NCBI GenBank assembly: GCA_027854065.1
Contig: JAQGEF010000006.1
Coordinates: 62,001 to 126,000, forward strand
Direction of reading: 5' to 3'
DNA from: Polluticaenibacter yanchengensis
GTDB lineage: Bacteria; Bacteroidota; Bacteroidia; Chitinophagales; Chitinophagaceae
DNA: 64,000 nt
The notes under the pieces are model-generated. The model was given only the letters and a program-made list of their open reading frames with translations. It was not told the origin of the DNA and did not search any database. Both the position numbers and the translations under genes were made by a program. Within the stretch, counting starts at the first letter, position 1. Each line of letters opens with the position of its first letter. Of the stretch, positions 45,031-54,392 are shown piece after piece.

Positions 45031-46005
45031 GTGGAAAACAAGACTACCAATATAAAAAAGATTGCTTTAGAAACGATAGAACAAGAAGCCACCAGTATAA
45101 AAGGGTTACTCAATTTTATAACGGATGATTTCGAAACCATTGTAACGCTTTTATATAAAAATAAAGGACGCGTAATTGTAAGCGGCATCGGCAAAAGCGC
45201 CATTATCGCCCAAAAAATTGTCGCCACTTTTAATAGCACAGGAACACCGTCCCTGTTTTTACATGCCGCTGAAGCCATCCACGGAGACCTCGGCATGGTA
45301 AGGCCCGGAGATGTACTCATAATTATAAGTAAAAGCGGCAATAGCCCCGAAATAAAAGCATTAGTACCCCTCATTAAAAACTTCGGAAATACCATCATAG
45401 GAATGACCGGTAATATGGAAAGCTTTTTAAGCAAAAGCAGCGATCACGTATTAAATACCACCGTAAGCCGCGAAGCATGTCCCAATAACCTCGCACCAAC
45501 CAGCAGCACCACCGCACAGTTAGTAATGGGCGATGCACTCGCCGTATGCCTCATGGAGCTCAATGGCTTTACCGGCGATGATTTCGCCCGCTTTCACCCC
45601 GGTGGCAGCCTCGGCAAACAGTTATATACAACCGTAGCAGATTTAATAGCAGATAATCCCGTACCAAAAGTATTGCCAGGTACACCAATACCCGAAACAG
45701 TCATAGAAATGACAGGTAAACGCCTCGGTGCCACTGCAGTCGTCAATGAAGATGATACCGTCTATGGCATTATTACCGATGGAGATTTACGCCGGATGCT
45801 GCACAATAAAACAGCCATTACCGGTACACTCGCCAGCGATATTTGCAGCAAAAATCCCAAAACGATTAACGAAAATCAACTGGCCGTAAAAGCATTCGAT
45901 ATCATGCGTCAGCACGATATCACACACATGATCGTAACAGATAAAAATAATATTTATAAAGGCATTTTACATATTCACGATTTAATAAAAGAAGGAATTA
46001 TATAA
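45031..46005 (+). CDS. KpsF/GutQ family sugar-phosphate isomerase (SIS + 2 CBS)
   Basis: The 324-residue protein has an N-terminal SIS domain, with VSGIGKSAIIAQKI (about 50-63), FLHAAEAIHGDLGMV and IIISKSGNSPEIKALVP. Two CBS domains (about 205-324) follow. Relatives convert ribulose-5-phosphate to arabinose-5-phosphate, the first step to KDO for lipopolysaccharide. The substrate is inferred from the family. The GTG start is chosen because the N-terminal helix begins there and no ATG precedes it. manC follows after 86 bases, possibly in the same transcript, suggesting a shared envelope sugar role. Confidence 0.9.
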   Translation: MENKTTNIKKIALETIEQEATSIKGLLNFITDDFETIVTLLYKNKGRVIVSGIGKSAIIAQKIVATFNSTGTPSLFLHAAEAIHGDLGMVRPGDVLIIISKSGNSPEIKALVPLIKNFGNTIIGMTGNMESFLSKSSDHVLNTTVSREACPNNLAPTSSTTAQLVMGDALAVCLMELNGFTGDDFARFHPGGSLGKQLYTTVADLIADNPVPKVLPGTPIPETVIEMTGKRLGATAVVNEDDTVYGIITDGDLRRMLHNKTAITGTLASDICSKNPKTINENQLAVKAFDIMRQHDITHMIVTDKNNIYKGILHIHDLIKEGII

Positions 46006-46091
46006 TATTCCCTATTTTAAGTAAATTTATGCTCTTAATTTGCCATATTGCATTTATTAGGAAAAATGTGTATTAAAAAAGAATCAGTGTT

Positions 46092-47201
46092 GTGAACAAG
46101 ATAGAAGTAAGTTTAGACAAAAATAAGCACCACTACGTAGCAATTATGGCAGGTGGCATAGGTAGTCGTTTTTGGCCCATAAGCCGTTCTAAATACCCCA
46201 AACAGTTTTTAGATGTATTAAATGTAGGGGAGAGCTTACTCCAAAGCACCTTCAAACGGTTCGCCCATTTTATACCCGTAGAAAATATTTTCATCGTCAC
46301 TTTCGAAGATTATGCGGATCTTGTAAAAGAGCAGATCCCCGATGCACTCGAAGCAAATATCTTACGCGAACCAAGCCGTAAAAACACTGCTCCTTGCGTA
46401 GCATATATTGCCAGCAAGTTGCACCAGCGCGATCCCGATGCAACGTTAATTGTAGCCCCAAGCGATCACCTAATCTTAGATACAGTAGCATTCATTGATA
46501 CCTGCCGCCAGGCCTTCGATTATGTAGACAGGTTCGTTAGTTTACTAACACTCGGCATCAGGCCAACCTATCCAAATACAGGCTATGGTTATATCCAGTA
46601 CGACCAGACACCTTACGAAGGCAACGTCTATCCCGTAATTACCTTCACCGAAAAGCCACAATTGGAATTTGCAAAAACCTTCATAGCCAGTGGAGATTTT
46701 CTTTGGAATGCCGGTATCTTCGTATGGAAAGTACGCGATGTACTAACAGCCATCGAAAAATACCTGCCGGAGATGTATGAAGTCTTCCATGCCGAAGAGG
46801 AATATTTCAATACACCAAAAGAGCAGGAAGCCTTAGAACGCATTTATCCCCAATGCGTCAATATCTCCATCGATTACGGCATCATGGAAAAAGCCGATAA
46901 CGTCGCCATTATTCCCTCGGAATTTGGCTGGAGCGATTTAGGAACATGGAATAGCGCCTACGAAAATATGGATAAAGATTACCTTGGTAATGCCGTAAAA
47001 GGCGATAATGTAGTAATAATAGATGCCACCAAAAACGTCGTGCAGGCATCCAACAATAAGTTAGTCGTATTACAAGGCTTGGACGAATTTGTAGTAGTAG
47101 ATACCAACGATGTACTACTGATCTGCAAAAAAGAAAAAGAGCAGGAAATAAAAGATTACATGACAGAAATAAAACGCAATAAAGGCGAACGCTTTTTATA
47201 A
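46092..47201 (+). CDS. manC: Mannose-1-phosphate guanylyltransferase
   Basis: ManC makes GDP-mannose from mannose-1-phosphate and GTP for surface polysaccharides. The nucleotidyltransferase signature AIMAGGIGSRFWPISRSKYP (18-37) is followed by EPSRKNTAPCVAY (about 93-105), ITFTEKPQLEFA and WNAGIFVWK. The 369-residue length indicates the monofunctional form without the phosphomannose isomerase domain. The start is GTG at 46092. It probably shares a transcript with the KpsF-like gene and ends at the terminator at 47245-47277. Confidence 0.93.
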   Translation: MNKIEVSLDKNKHHYVAIMAGGIGSRFWPISRSKYPKQFLDVLNVGESLLQSTFKRFAHFIPVENIFIVTFEDYADLVKEQIPDALEANILREPSRKNTAPCVAYIASKLHQRDPDATLIVAPSDHLILDTVAFIDTCRQAFDYVDRFVSLLTLGIRPTYPNTGYGYIQYDQTPYEGNVYPVITFTEKPQLEFAKTFIASGDFLWNAGIFVWKVRDVLTAIEKYLPEMYEVFHAEEEYFNTPKEQEALERIYPQCVNISIDYGIMEKADNVAIIPSEFGWSDLGTWNSAYENMDKDYLGNAVKGDNVVIIDATKNVVQASNNKLVVLQGLDEFVVVDTNDVLLICKKEKEQEIKDYMTEIKRNKGERFL

Positions 47202-47210
47202 ACTTCTTCC

Positions 47211-47405
47211 TTTGGGCGCACCCCTGGCGGGCGTTTCAAAATATAAGCGTATGGCTTCGCAGGCCATGCGCTTTTTTATTGCACCGCCAGGGGCCGGGCT
47301 TTTGGCAGTAGGCCGTTTGTGCCCGCAGATCATCAGTAGTCAGGTAGTTTTAATAAAGCAGGCAGGTACATAGCCGGGCACAATCCGGGCTACTGCTGCC
47401 AATCC
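47211..47405 (+). repeat. Family A related repeat, divergent copy 4
   Basis: The gene-free stretch 47202-47529 contains this element. The head TTTGGGCGCACC and the block GGGCCGGGCT match copy 2, and the outer stem CCCCTGGCGG (47221-47230) with CCGCCAGGGG (47284-47293) is perfect but different in sequence. The inner hairpin is unlike the other copies: GGCAGTAG and GTGCCCG (47319-47325) pair with CGGGCAC (47375-47381) and CTACTGC (47390-47396). It ends AATCCCTT. Confidence 0.65.
47245..47277 (+). terminator. Terminator after manC, inside the family A element
   Basis: AAGCGTATGGC (47245-47255) pairs with GCCATGCGCTT (47263-47273), one G-U pair, followed by T. It occupies the loop between the outer arms of the repeat. 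Confidence 0.85.
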
Positions 47406-47529
47406 CTTGCGCAGCGCGTGCAGGCATTCCTTATATGTAATTAGTAGCAAATGTTTTTTGAATTTTTAGAAACATACCCCTTTATAAAAACCTCCATCTC
47501 AATTCCCGTTTTCTAATTATTTTAGCTGA

Positions 47530-48690
47530 ATGTTACAAAGCAAACTACCAAACGTCGGCATCAACATCTTTTCACGCATCAGCAAACTCGCAAATGAGCA
47601 CCAGGCCATCAACCTGGGACAAGGTTTTCCCGATTACAATATGAACCCTCAGCTAGCCCAATATGTAAATGAAGCCATGCAAAAAGGCTTTAATCAATAT
47701 TTACCCATGGAAGGCTATTTGCCATTACGGAACGCCATAGCAGATAAAGTAAACAAAGCCTATGGCTGCAATGTACAGCCCACTACAAACATCACCATCA
47801 CACCGGGCGGCACGTATGCCATTTACTGCGCCATAACAGCCGTAATACAAACAGGCGACGAAGTCATCGTTTTTGAGCCCGCTTATGATAGCTACATTCC
47901 CAATATAGAACTGAACGGCGGCAAAGTCGTACCAATAAAACTGGAACACCCCACTTATGCCATCAACTGGGAACAAGTAGCAGCTGCCGTCAATACCAGA
48001 ACAAAACTCATCATCATCAATACCCCGCATAATCCCAGCGGCAGCATCTTGTCAGCACACGATATGCAGCAATTAGATAAAATTATCGCCGGAAAAGACA
48101 TTTACATCATAAGCGATGAAGTGTACGAACATCTCATTTTTGATGATCATGTACACGAAAGCGTACTCAGGTATCCCCGGTTGGCAAGTCGGGCCTTCGT
48201 ATGCTTTTCCTTTGGTAAACTCTTCGATTGTACCGGCTGGAAAATAGGGTATTGCATCGCACCGGAAATCTTATCGGCAGAACTGCGGAAGATCCATCAA
48301 TACAATTGTTTCAGTGTTAACAGCGCCATGCAGGCAGGCATTGCCCACTTTATGCAGCACAACAATACCTATACCCAAATAAATATAGAATTGCAAAAAA
48401 AACGCGATTTGTTGCGACAGCTGATAAAAGACAATACACCCTTTAAACTATTGCCAGGCAAAGGCACTTACTTCGAATTATACAGTTATGCACATTTCAG
48501 TCAGTTAACAGAAATAGAAATGGTACATGCACTCATAAAAAACTGTGGCGTAGCAGCCATTCCCGTCAGCGCATTCTATAGCCATGCACCCGTAGATAAT
48601 AAAGTCATTCGCCTATGCTTTGCAAAAAAAGAAGAAACCCTGCAAGAAGCAGCACAAAGATTAAAAGGCTGTGAATCAATTTTAAAGTAA
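47530..48690 (+). CDS. PLP-dependent aminotransferase, YbdL/methionine aminotransferase-like
   Basis: The 386-residue class I aminotransferase has INLGQGFPDYN (about 26-36), NQYLPMEGYLPLR, the NTPHNPSG motif and the PLP lysine in FSFGKLFDCTGWKIGY (about 231-246). These blocks match the YbdL/kynurenine-glutamine transaminase K group, which uses methionine, glutamine or aromatic amino acids. An omega-amidase gene that would complete such a pathway lies at 54393-55181. Its stop codon is only 4 bases from that of the convergent receptor gene. Confidence 0.88.
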   Translation: MLQSKLPNVGINIFSRISKLANEHQAINLGQGFPDYNMNPQLAQYVNEAMQKGFNQYLPMEGYLPLRNAIADKVNKAYGCNVQPTTNITITPGGTYAIYCAITAVIQTGDEVIVFEPAYDSYIPNIELNGGKVVPIKLEHPTYAINWEQVAAAVNTRTKLIIINTPHNPSGSILSAHDMQQLDKIIAGKDIYIISDEVYEHLIFDDHVHESVLRYPRLASRAFVCFSFGKLFDCTGWKIGYCIAPEILSAELRKIHQYNCFSVNSAMQAGIAHFMQHNNTYTQINIELQKKRDLLRQLIKDNTPFKLLPGKGTYFELYSYAHFSQLTEIEMVHALIKNCGVAAIPVSAFYSHAPVDNKVIRLCFAKKEETLQEAAQRLKGCESILK

Positions 48691-48694
48691 AATT

Positions 48695-50758
48695 TTATTT
48701 TACCAGGTTAAGCTGTAAGCCAATATTCACCTGTCTTTTAGGGGCCGCATTATAAAACCGGTTCCCAACCGCATTAATATCATTACCCAAACTATAAGTT
48801 TGGTTCAATACATTATTAACAGAGCAGTATAATTTAAGAAAACTGTTGTTTCGTAGCAGGAAATTATAAGCCACATAAAGATTAATCAATGCATAGCCAT
48901 CAGCAAAAGCCGTATTACCGTCATTCAGCATCAACTTCCCGTTCAGGTAAGCAGTCATATTGATATCCAGTTTATCCCGCAACCTTTGATAAATCCCAAA
49001 ATAAGTTCTGTGTTTAGGAACACCCGGCATTAACGAACCACTAAAATTATTTTCATTAACTGTATAATCATCATATTTAAAATCACTGAAAGTATAACTC
49101 GTTTGCATCTGTAACAGGTAATCTTTACTTTCCGTAATTTTATAATTCAGATTCAGTTCTATCCCAAGTTGTTTTGTACTGCCGGAGTTCATATAAGTCT
49201 CCCTGCCAGCACCATCCCGGCCTTGCACAATCGTATGCTTACCGTTAGTCAGAAATGCAATAGCAGACCAGTAAAAACCATTTCCCCGCTGCTTAATGCC
49301 CCCTTCAAACATATCTGCATATTGCGCCTGCAAATGCTCATTAAATGAAGCATTACCAATAAGAACCTCAGACGTTGTGGGCGAAGAGAACCCCTTACTA
49401 TAACTCACAAACCAATGTAACGTACCAAAAGATTTTAATACACTCACTTTAGGGACCCATTCAGCATCGTAACGCTTTTTTATAGTCCCGTTCATTTCAG
49501 GAAATACAACCTGGTGATTAAATGCCACCTTATTAAAGCTGTTAGCCAGCAATATTTGCCAGTCATGTTTCAGCGTAATATTACCTTGTACAAATGCCGT
49601 AAGCATAGAGTTATTTAAATCATCCTGGGATAGAAACACACCCTTGCTCCCATTAATATTTTCGTATGTCTGGTTTTGGTATTTACCCGCAATATATTCT
49701 ACACCATAATGCCATTGCATACCATAATTTGAATGTTTAAAATTGTTTTCGAAAACAGTTTTAAACGAAGCAAAAGGCTCCAGCCGTTTTTCATACAAAC
49801 GGATATTAGGATTTTCGAACCATCCCATCGTACCCGAAACCGAAGTCGTATTTTTAAAGTTTGGAGTGATCTGCAATGCATGAGAGATACCTGCAAATAC
49901 CATCTCCCGTTCTATAAACGCATTAGCAGCCTCTGCCGAGGGGAAAATACCCGCTGCCGGCCTCGCTTGCCTTGCGTTAGCCACAAACTGCTCCCGCGTT
50001 AAGCCCCCGGGCGTTTCGTAAAAATGCTTACCGCCGATAACAGTAGCCTGTAGCCGCTGCTTTTTATTAGGCTGATAATTTAGCTCCCAGTTCAACACCT
50101 GGCGCTTCATGGCAGTATGGTCGCGCCATCCATCCGTTTCAAAATGACTCGCAAAAAAACGCTGTGTTAAGTTTTTTTGTTCATTTGGAATGCCCAATTT
50201 CACATATGCATCTTTTGTATTAAAACTGCCAAAAGAAATACCAGCATTCATTGTAAATTGCTCATAATTTGGACCACTGTTCAGAAGCAAACTACCACCA
50301 ATACCAGCCCCATATACACTGCCACCAATGCTTTTTAAAACTTCAATATCATCGAACATTCTAAAGTCTAACTGGTTAAGATACGCATCACCACCCGCAT
50401 CCGTAAGCGAGTAGTTATTATAAAGCAATTTCGTATTTCTCACACCAAACGGCGCCCGCAAAGCACTCCCCCGGATATTGATCCTGTAACTACCGGGGCT
50501 CCGCTCTTCCATAATAACACCCGGAAGCGTATTAATAGCATCAACAATATTGGTAACACCATTTTTTTGCAATGTTTGAATGTTAAGTGATTGAACAGAT
50601 GCAGCCACAGATTCTTGTCGCCTGTTCATTTCAAATGCTGTGATAATAACATCAGAAGAGTCAGTCAACGTTACAATTCGGTCCTTCACTGTATTTGTTT
50701 GAGCAATACCGTTTAAAGAAAGCAGAAAGTAAATAATAATAACGCCGCATAATTTCAT
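48695..50758 (-). CDS. TonB-dependent outer membrane receptor (siderophore type)
   Basis: From the preferred ATG at 50758 the protein has 687 residues. It has a signal peptide (MKLCGVIIIYFLLSLNGIAQ) and a plug domain with SLNIQTLQKNGVTNIVDAIN, LPGVIMEERSPGSYRINIRG and VYGAGIGGSLLLNSGP. A 22-strand barrel follows, ending in VNIGLQLNLVK. No carboxypeptidase-like extension is present, so it belongs to the iron-siderophore or vitamin receptor group and not SusC. The ligand is unknown. An in-frame ATG at 50794 would place extra residues before the signal peptide. Confidence 0.92.
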   Translation of the reverse strand: MKLCGVIIIYFLLSLNGIAQTNTVKDRIVTLTDSSDVIITAFEMNRRQESVAASVQSLNIQTLQKNGVTNIVDAINTLPGVIMEERSPGSYRINIRGSALRAPFGVRNTKLLYNNYSLTDAGGDAYLNQLDFRMFDDIEVLKSIGGSVYGAGIGGSLLLNSGPNYEQFTMNAGISFGSFNTKDAYVKLGIPNEQKNLTQRFFASHFETDGWRDHTAMKRQVLNWELNYQPNKKQRLQATVIGGKHFYETPGGLTREQFVANARQARPAAGIFPSAEAANAFIEREMVFAGISHALQITPNFKNTTSVSGTMGWFENPNIRLYEKRLEPFASFKTVFENNFKHSNYGMQWHYGVEYIAGKYQNQTYENINGSKGVFLSQDDLNNSMLTAFVQGNITLKHDWQILLANSFNKVAFNHQVVFPEMNGTIKKRYDAEWVPKVSVLKSFGTLHWFVSYSKGFSSPTTSEVLIGNASFNEHLQAQYADMFEGGIKQRGNGFYWSAIAFLTNGKHTIVQGRDGAGRETYMNSGSTKQLGIELNLNYKITESKDYLLQMQTSYTFSDFKYDDYTVNENNFSGSLMPGVPKHRTYFGIYQRLRDKLDINMTAYLNGKLMLNDGNTAFADGYALINLYVAYNFLLRNNSFLKLYCSVNNVLNQTYSLGNDINAVGNRFYNAAPKRQVNIGLQLNLVK

Positions 50759-50911
50759 ACTACAAAGAACGGCATTAAAATGATAAAGAACCATAAGTAA
50801 GATTTGCTAAATCAAATACATCTGATTCAGGAAAACCATGAGAGAGCTACCGTTAAATTTTTATCACAACAAAATGATAAGCCGGAAATAAATAAGCAAG
50901 AATTGGCAATA

Positions 50912-51094
50912 GCGGCAGGGATAGTAGCAAAGTACCCCACAGGCGGCATAAAAGATAATGAATAGCAAAGCTGCGAAGATTGAATTGCCGCCGAGGAGTA
51001 CTGCGGATAGCCCGGCACACGGCAGAATGAATAATAGCCTATATATCCTAAAGCCCCTTTGTTTCTTAAGGGATTGCCGTGTGGCCGCCCCAAA
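50912..51094 (-). repeat. Family A dispersed structured repeat, copy 3
   Basis: The gene-free stretch 50759-51102 contains this inverted copy. On the minus strand it has a head TTTGGGGCGGC and an outer stem TGCCGTGTG/CACACGGCA (plus-strand 51075-51083 and 51016-51024), perfect over 9 bp. GCCGGGCTATCC follows, then the inner hairpin (plus-strand arms 50986-51001 and 50932-50948) and CTATCCCTGCCGCT at the end. Confidence 0.8.
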
Positions 51095-51102
51095 AAAAAT
51101 AA

Positions 51103-52362
51103 TTAATTGAAGCGAATCGCTTTTACAGGGGATACTTTGTTGATGTAAATTAAAGGAAGCCTCAATGCCAGGAAGCAGATAATAATGCTGCAGGCGATAA
51201 CGCCAGCCACCTGCCACCAGATAATATACACCGGTACCTCACTTAAGTAATAAGTTGTTTCATCCATTTTTATAAGGCCCGTGTACTTTTGCAGATAGCA
51301 TAAACCAAGACCAAAAATAAGGCCAAGACCAATACCTAAAAGAGAAATATAACCACTATAATACCAGAATATTTTTTTGATATTCGCAGTTTGCAGCCCC
51401 ATCGCTTTTAGCACACCAATCATTTGTGTACGCTCCATCACTAAAATAAGCAGGCAGGTAATTAAATTAATAGCCGCTACGATGATCATGATGATAACAA
51501 CAATAGATTTTGTTTTGTCCTGCACCTGTAACCAGTCGAAAATGCCCGGTGCAATTTCGTGTATGCTATGCGCAGCAATGCCCTGCGGCAATTCACTATA
51601 CAAATGCCAGGCAGTACTGTCCATTAAAGACGGCGCCTTTAACCATGCTTCATAAGCCCCTATTTCGTTAGTTTGCCACAAATTTAACCGGCGTAAAAAA
51701 CGGATATCACCAATAATGAAGTTATTATCATATTCGTCAATCCCCGTTTTATAAATGCCGCTCACAACAATTGGACGCACATTAATATTTTCCTGGTTGC
51801 GTATAAAAAAGCAATGTAAAGTATCGGAAACCTTTATTTGTAAAGTAGCCGCTATTTTCTGGCTCACTAACACCTGGTTGCTGTATCCCGTAGCCGGATA
51901 GCTGATAGGCGCGCCTTCAATTAAAAATTGTTGCTGATGCGAGAGATTGAAGCTACTGTCGATACCCTTAAGAACAGCTCCCTCAAAATTCTCTTTAGTC
52001 TTCAGCACCACCGATTTTATAGCATAAGTCTGGTAATGAACAATATTTTTATCAGTCTTCAACAAACTGTCTATTTGAGGTGTTCGGAACATTGGGGCCT
52101 CCTCTGCGGTCATACTGCGGATAGGCGCTATATTCTGCACCCGAACATGGCCCCAGAATCCAAATACTTTTTCTGAAATAGCATGCTGAAATCCGTTGAC
52201 CATACCTAATGTAACAATCATAGCAGCGACACTTACAGCAGTAGCAGCTATGGCCAGGCGAATAATAAACCTGGAAAAAGTAGGCTTCTTATTGAACACT
52301 ATTTTTTTAGCTATGTAATACGATATATTCAACGGATATTTTTTATACCAAACAGACACCAA
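51103..52362 (-). CDS. ABC transporter permease, FtsX/LolC-E family
   Basis: The 419-residue inner membrane protein has four spans, at about 36-58 and three in the C-terminal 150 residues. A large periplasmic domain lies between the first and second spans, as in LolC/LolE, which release lipoproteins for transport to the outer membrane. The opening SRFIIRLAIAATAVSVAAMI is typical of Bacteroidota members. No ATPase (LolD) gene is adjacent. The start is uncertain: the frame opens with TTG at 52362, and another TTG at 52332 directly precedes the conserved NISYYIAKKIVF helix. Confidence 0.87.
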   Translation of the reverse strand: MVSVWYKKYPLNISYYIAKKIVFNKKPTFSRFIIRLAIAATAVSVAAMIVTLGMVNGFQHAISEKVFGFWGHVRVQNIAPIRSMTAEEAPMFRTPQIDSLLKTDKNIVHYQTYAIKSVVLKTKENFEGAVLKGIDSSFNLSHQQQFLIEGAPISYPATGYSNQVLVSQKIAATLQIKVSDTLHCFFIRNQENINVRPIVVSGIYKTGIDEYDNNFIIGDIRFLRRLNLWQTNEIGAYEAWLKAPSLMDSTAWHLYSELPQGIAAHSIHEIAPGIFDWLQVQDKTKSIVVIIMIIVAAINLITCLLILVMERTQMIGVLKAMGLQTANIKKIFWYYSGYISLLGIGLGLIFGLGLCYLQKYTGLIKMDETTYYLSEVPVYIIWWQVAGVIACSIIICFLALRLPLIYINKVSPVKAIRFN

Positions 52363-52482
52363 AGTAAAGGCATTTTCATTATTTACCGCCTTTAAGTTTT
52401 ATTAATATTCATTTAGTGTTATTATTTTGTATGATATTTGAATAACAACATCTAAACGATTATTAACTCTATAACTGGTAGT

Positions 52483-54087
52483 ATGAATAGACACATTAGT
52501 ATCCTGATCTTAGCAATTTTGTTTTTAGCCGTTGGTTGTAAAAATGAAACACCCAAAAGTATTGTCCCGGTAACAAGAGATACCAGCATTACCAAAGAAA
52601 ATGCGTTTACAAACCTGTTTTTAGATAGTGCAGATGTAGAGAAATATTTACTAGCTGATACTATTACAGGAGACGATAGTTTACTGGTGGATAATTTTTA
52701 TAAAGAAAGAAACTACCAGTTTGCCTGGTTTGATACAACAGGCATTACAGAGCAGGCCCTCAACTTTAAAAACCTGTATCATAAATATATTTTTGATTTT
52801 GGCGACAGCAGTTTAATAAATGCCAGGCTGGATGAGGAAATCGAGGATTTTGTTATCAATACACCGGATTTAACAAAACCAGGTAATAAAATTAAAAAAC
52901 TGGAGCTGGATCTTACCAAGCACTTTTTTAAATATGCCAGGTTAGCCTATGAAGGAAGTACCAAAATGAAGCTATCGGACCTGGGGTGGTTTATTCCACG
53001 CAAGAAACTCGACCTTAAATTATTACTGGATAGCGTTGTAGCCAGTAAAGGCAGTGTGCTGAATAACTATGAGCCCAATCATCCTATATTAGGTAAGCTC
53101 ACACAGGCTTTCGTTAACTATACCAATATTAATAAGAATGGCGGATGGGATACCAGCCTGACAGCGCCTAAAGCCAACTATAAAATAGGAGATTCATTAC
53201 CTGCAATCGGTGCATTAAAAAAACGCCTGATCATAGAAGGAGATCTGGATAAAAATGCGCAAAATGATTTTTTTGACAGCGCAACAGTTTTAGCCGTAAA
53301 TCAAAGCAGGCAACGGTTTGGTTTAAAAGCCAGCGGAGTAGTAGATGCCGCTTTTGTAAAAGAATTGAATGTGCCCGTCCATAGCAGATTACAGCAGTTA
53401 ATGATAAATATGGAACGCCTGAAATGGGTGCCAAAACCCGATAGCGGCAGGTATGTCATTGTAAATATTCCCGACTATAAACTTTTTGTGTATGACAATA
53501 ATCAGCTGCAATTCGATATGGTAGTCGTAACAGGTTCAGAAGCACATAGCACTGTAATTTTCAGTGATGAAATTTCTGTAATTGCATTTAGCCCTTACTG
53601 GAATATACCGTACAGCATTGTGAAAAAGGAAATCGGAAATCGTGGACAAGCCTACTACGATCGCAATCATTATGAAGTGGTAGGTAAGTATTCCGATGGA
53701 TTGCCGCAACTCAGACAAAAGCCCGGCCCATGGAATGCATTAGGACGGGTCAAGTTTTTATTCCCGAACTCCTACAGTATTTACCTGCACGATACCCCAT
53801 CAAAGCACGTCTTCAACAGGGATAACAGGGCTGCCAGCCACGGATGTATCCGCATACAGGAACCCGCAAAAATGGCGGCATTCTTACTGGATTATGATCC
53901 TGCTTATACCCAGGATTCTATTACCAAATTAATGAATGCTACCAAAGAAGTGAATGTAAAGCTCAAAAGAAAAGTACCTGTATTTATCTGCTATTTTACC
54001 AGTTGGGTCGATAAAAACGGCCTGGTGAATTTTAGAAAAGATATTTATAAGCACGATGAGCAAATGTTAGATAAGTTATTCAAATAA
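52483..54087 (+). CDS. L,D-transpeptidase (YcbB-like) lipoprotein
   Basis: The 534-residue protein has a lipoprotein signal with lipobox LAVGC, a long N-terminal scaffold region and a peptidoglycan-binding-like segment. The catalytic YkuD domain is at about 320-480, with the motif RAASHGCIRI containing His453 and Cys455. It forms 3-3 crosslinks in peptidoglycan or attaches proteins to it, acting in the periplasm. It is divergent from the LolC/E-like gene and followed by its own terminator. Confidence 0.92.
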   Translation: MNRHISILILAILFLAVGCKNETPKSIVPVTRDTSITKENAFTNLFLDSADVEKYLLADTITGDDSLLVDNFYKERNYQFAWFDTTGITEQALNFKNLYHKYIFDFGDSSLINARLDEEIEDFVINTPDLTKPGNKIKKLELDLTKHFFKYARLAYEGSTKMKLSDLGWFIPRKKLDLKLLLDSVVASKGSVLNNYEPNHPILGKLTQAFVNYTNINKNGGWDTSLTAPKANYKIGDSLPAIGALKKRLIIEGDLDKNAQNDFFDSATVLAVNQSRQRFGLKASGVVDAAFVKELNVPVHSRLQQLMINMERLKWVPKPDSGRYVIVNIPDYKLFVYDNNQLQFDMVVVTGSEAHSTVIFSDEISVIAFSPYWNIPYSIVKKEIGNRGQAYYDRNHYEVVGKYSDGLPQLRQKPGPWNALGRVKFLFPNSYSIYLHDTPSKHVFNRDNRAASHGCIRIQEPAKMAAFLLDYDPAYTQDSITKLMNATKEVNVKLKRKVPVFICYFTSWVDKNGLVNFRKDIYKHDEQMLDKLFK

Positions 54088-54112
54088 GTTATTGGGTTTT
54101 CATTTAACAAAT

Positions 54113-54150
54113 AAGTGGCTGTCTCAAAAATAAGAGTTAGCCACTTTTTT
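54113..54150 (+). terminator. Terminator after the L,D-transpeptidase gene
   Basis: AAGTGGCT (54113-54120) pairs with AGCCACTT (54139-54146), with an inner CTC/GAG pair, followed by six T. Confidence 0.8.
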
Positions 54151-54198
54151 ATTAAGTTGTATAGATAGAGAAAAAATATATTGACTTATCTGCAACAA

Positions 54199-54229
54199 AA
54201 AAGCGAAATAACTTTGTTACTTCGCTTTT
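54199..54229 (-). terminator. Terminator of the tRNA-Asn gene
   Basis: On the minus strand AAAAGCGAAGTAAC pairs with GTTATTTCGCTTTT (plus-strand arms 54216-54229 and 54199-54212), followed by more T, directly after the tRNA 3' end. Confidence 0.85.
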
Positions 54230-54230
54230 G

Positions 54231-54304
54231 CTCCCCCTGTTGGACTTGAACCAACGACCCTCTGATTAACAGTCAGATGCTCTAACCAACTGAGCTAAGG
54301 AGGA
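54231..54304 (-). tRNA. tRNA-Asn (anticodon GTT)
   Basis: The 74-base minus-strand sequence folds into a full cloverleaf. The acceptor stem is TCCTCCT/AGGGGGA with one G-U pair, the D stem GCTC/GAGC, the anticodon stem TCTGA/TCAGA with loop CTGTTAA, and the T stem GTTGG/CCAAC with loop TTCAAGT. The anticodon GTT reads Asn codons. The discriminator base is G and the CCA end is not encoded. A terminator follows immediately. Confidence 0.97.
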
Positions 54305-54379
54305 GTGTTTTCCCCGTTAGGGAGTGCAAATATAGGTATCAATTTTAAAACACAAAATTTTTTTCCAATTTTTTTTTGC

Positions 54380-54387
54380 CACCTTTG
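54380..54387 (+). promoter_or_regulatory. Putative -7-like box before the omega-amidase gene
   Basis: CACCTTTG differs from TAnnTTTG by one base and ends 5 bases before the ATG at 54393, again suggesting a very short leader. Confidence 0.3.
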
Positions 54388-54392
54388 TAATT

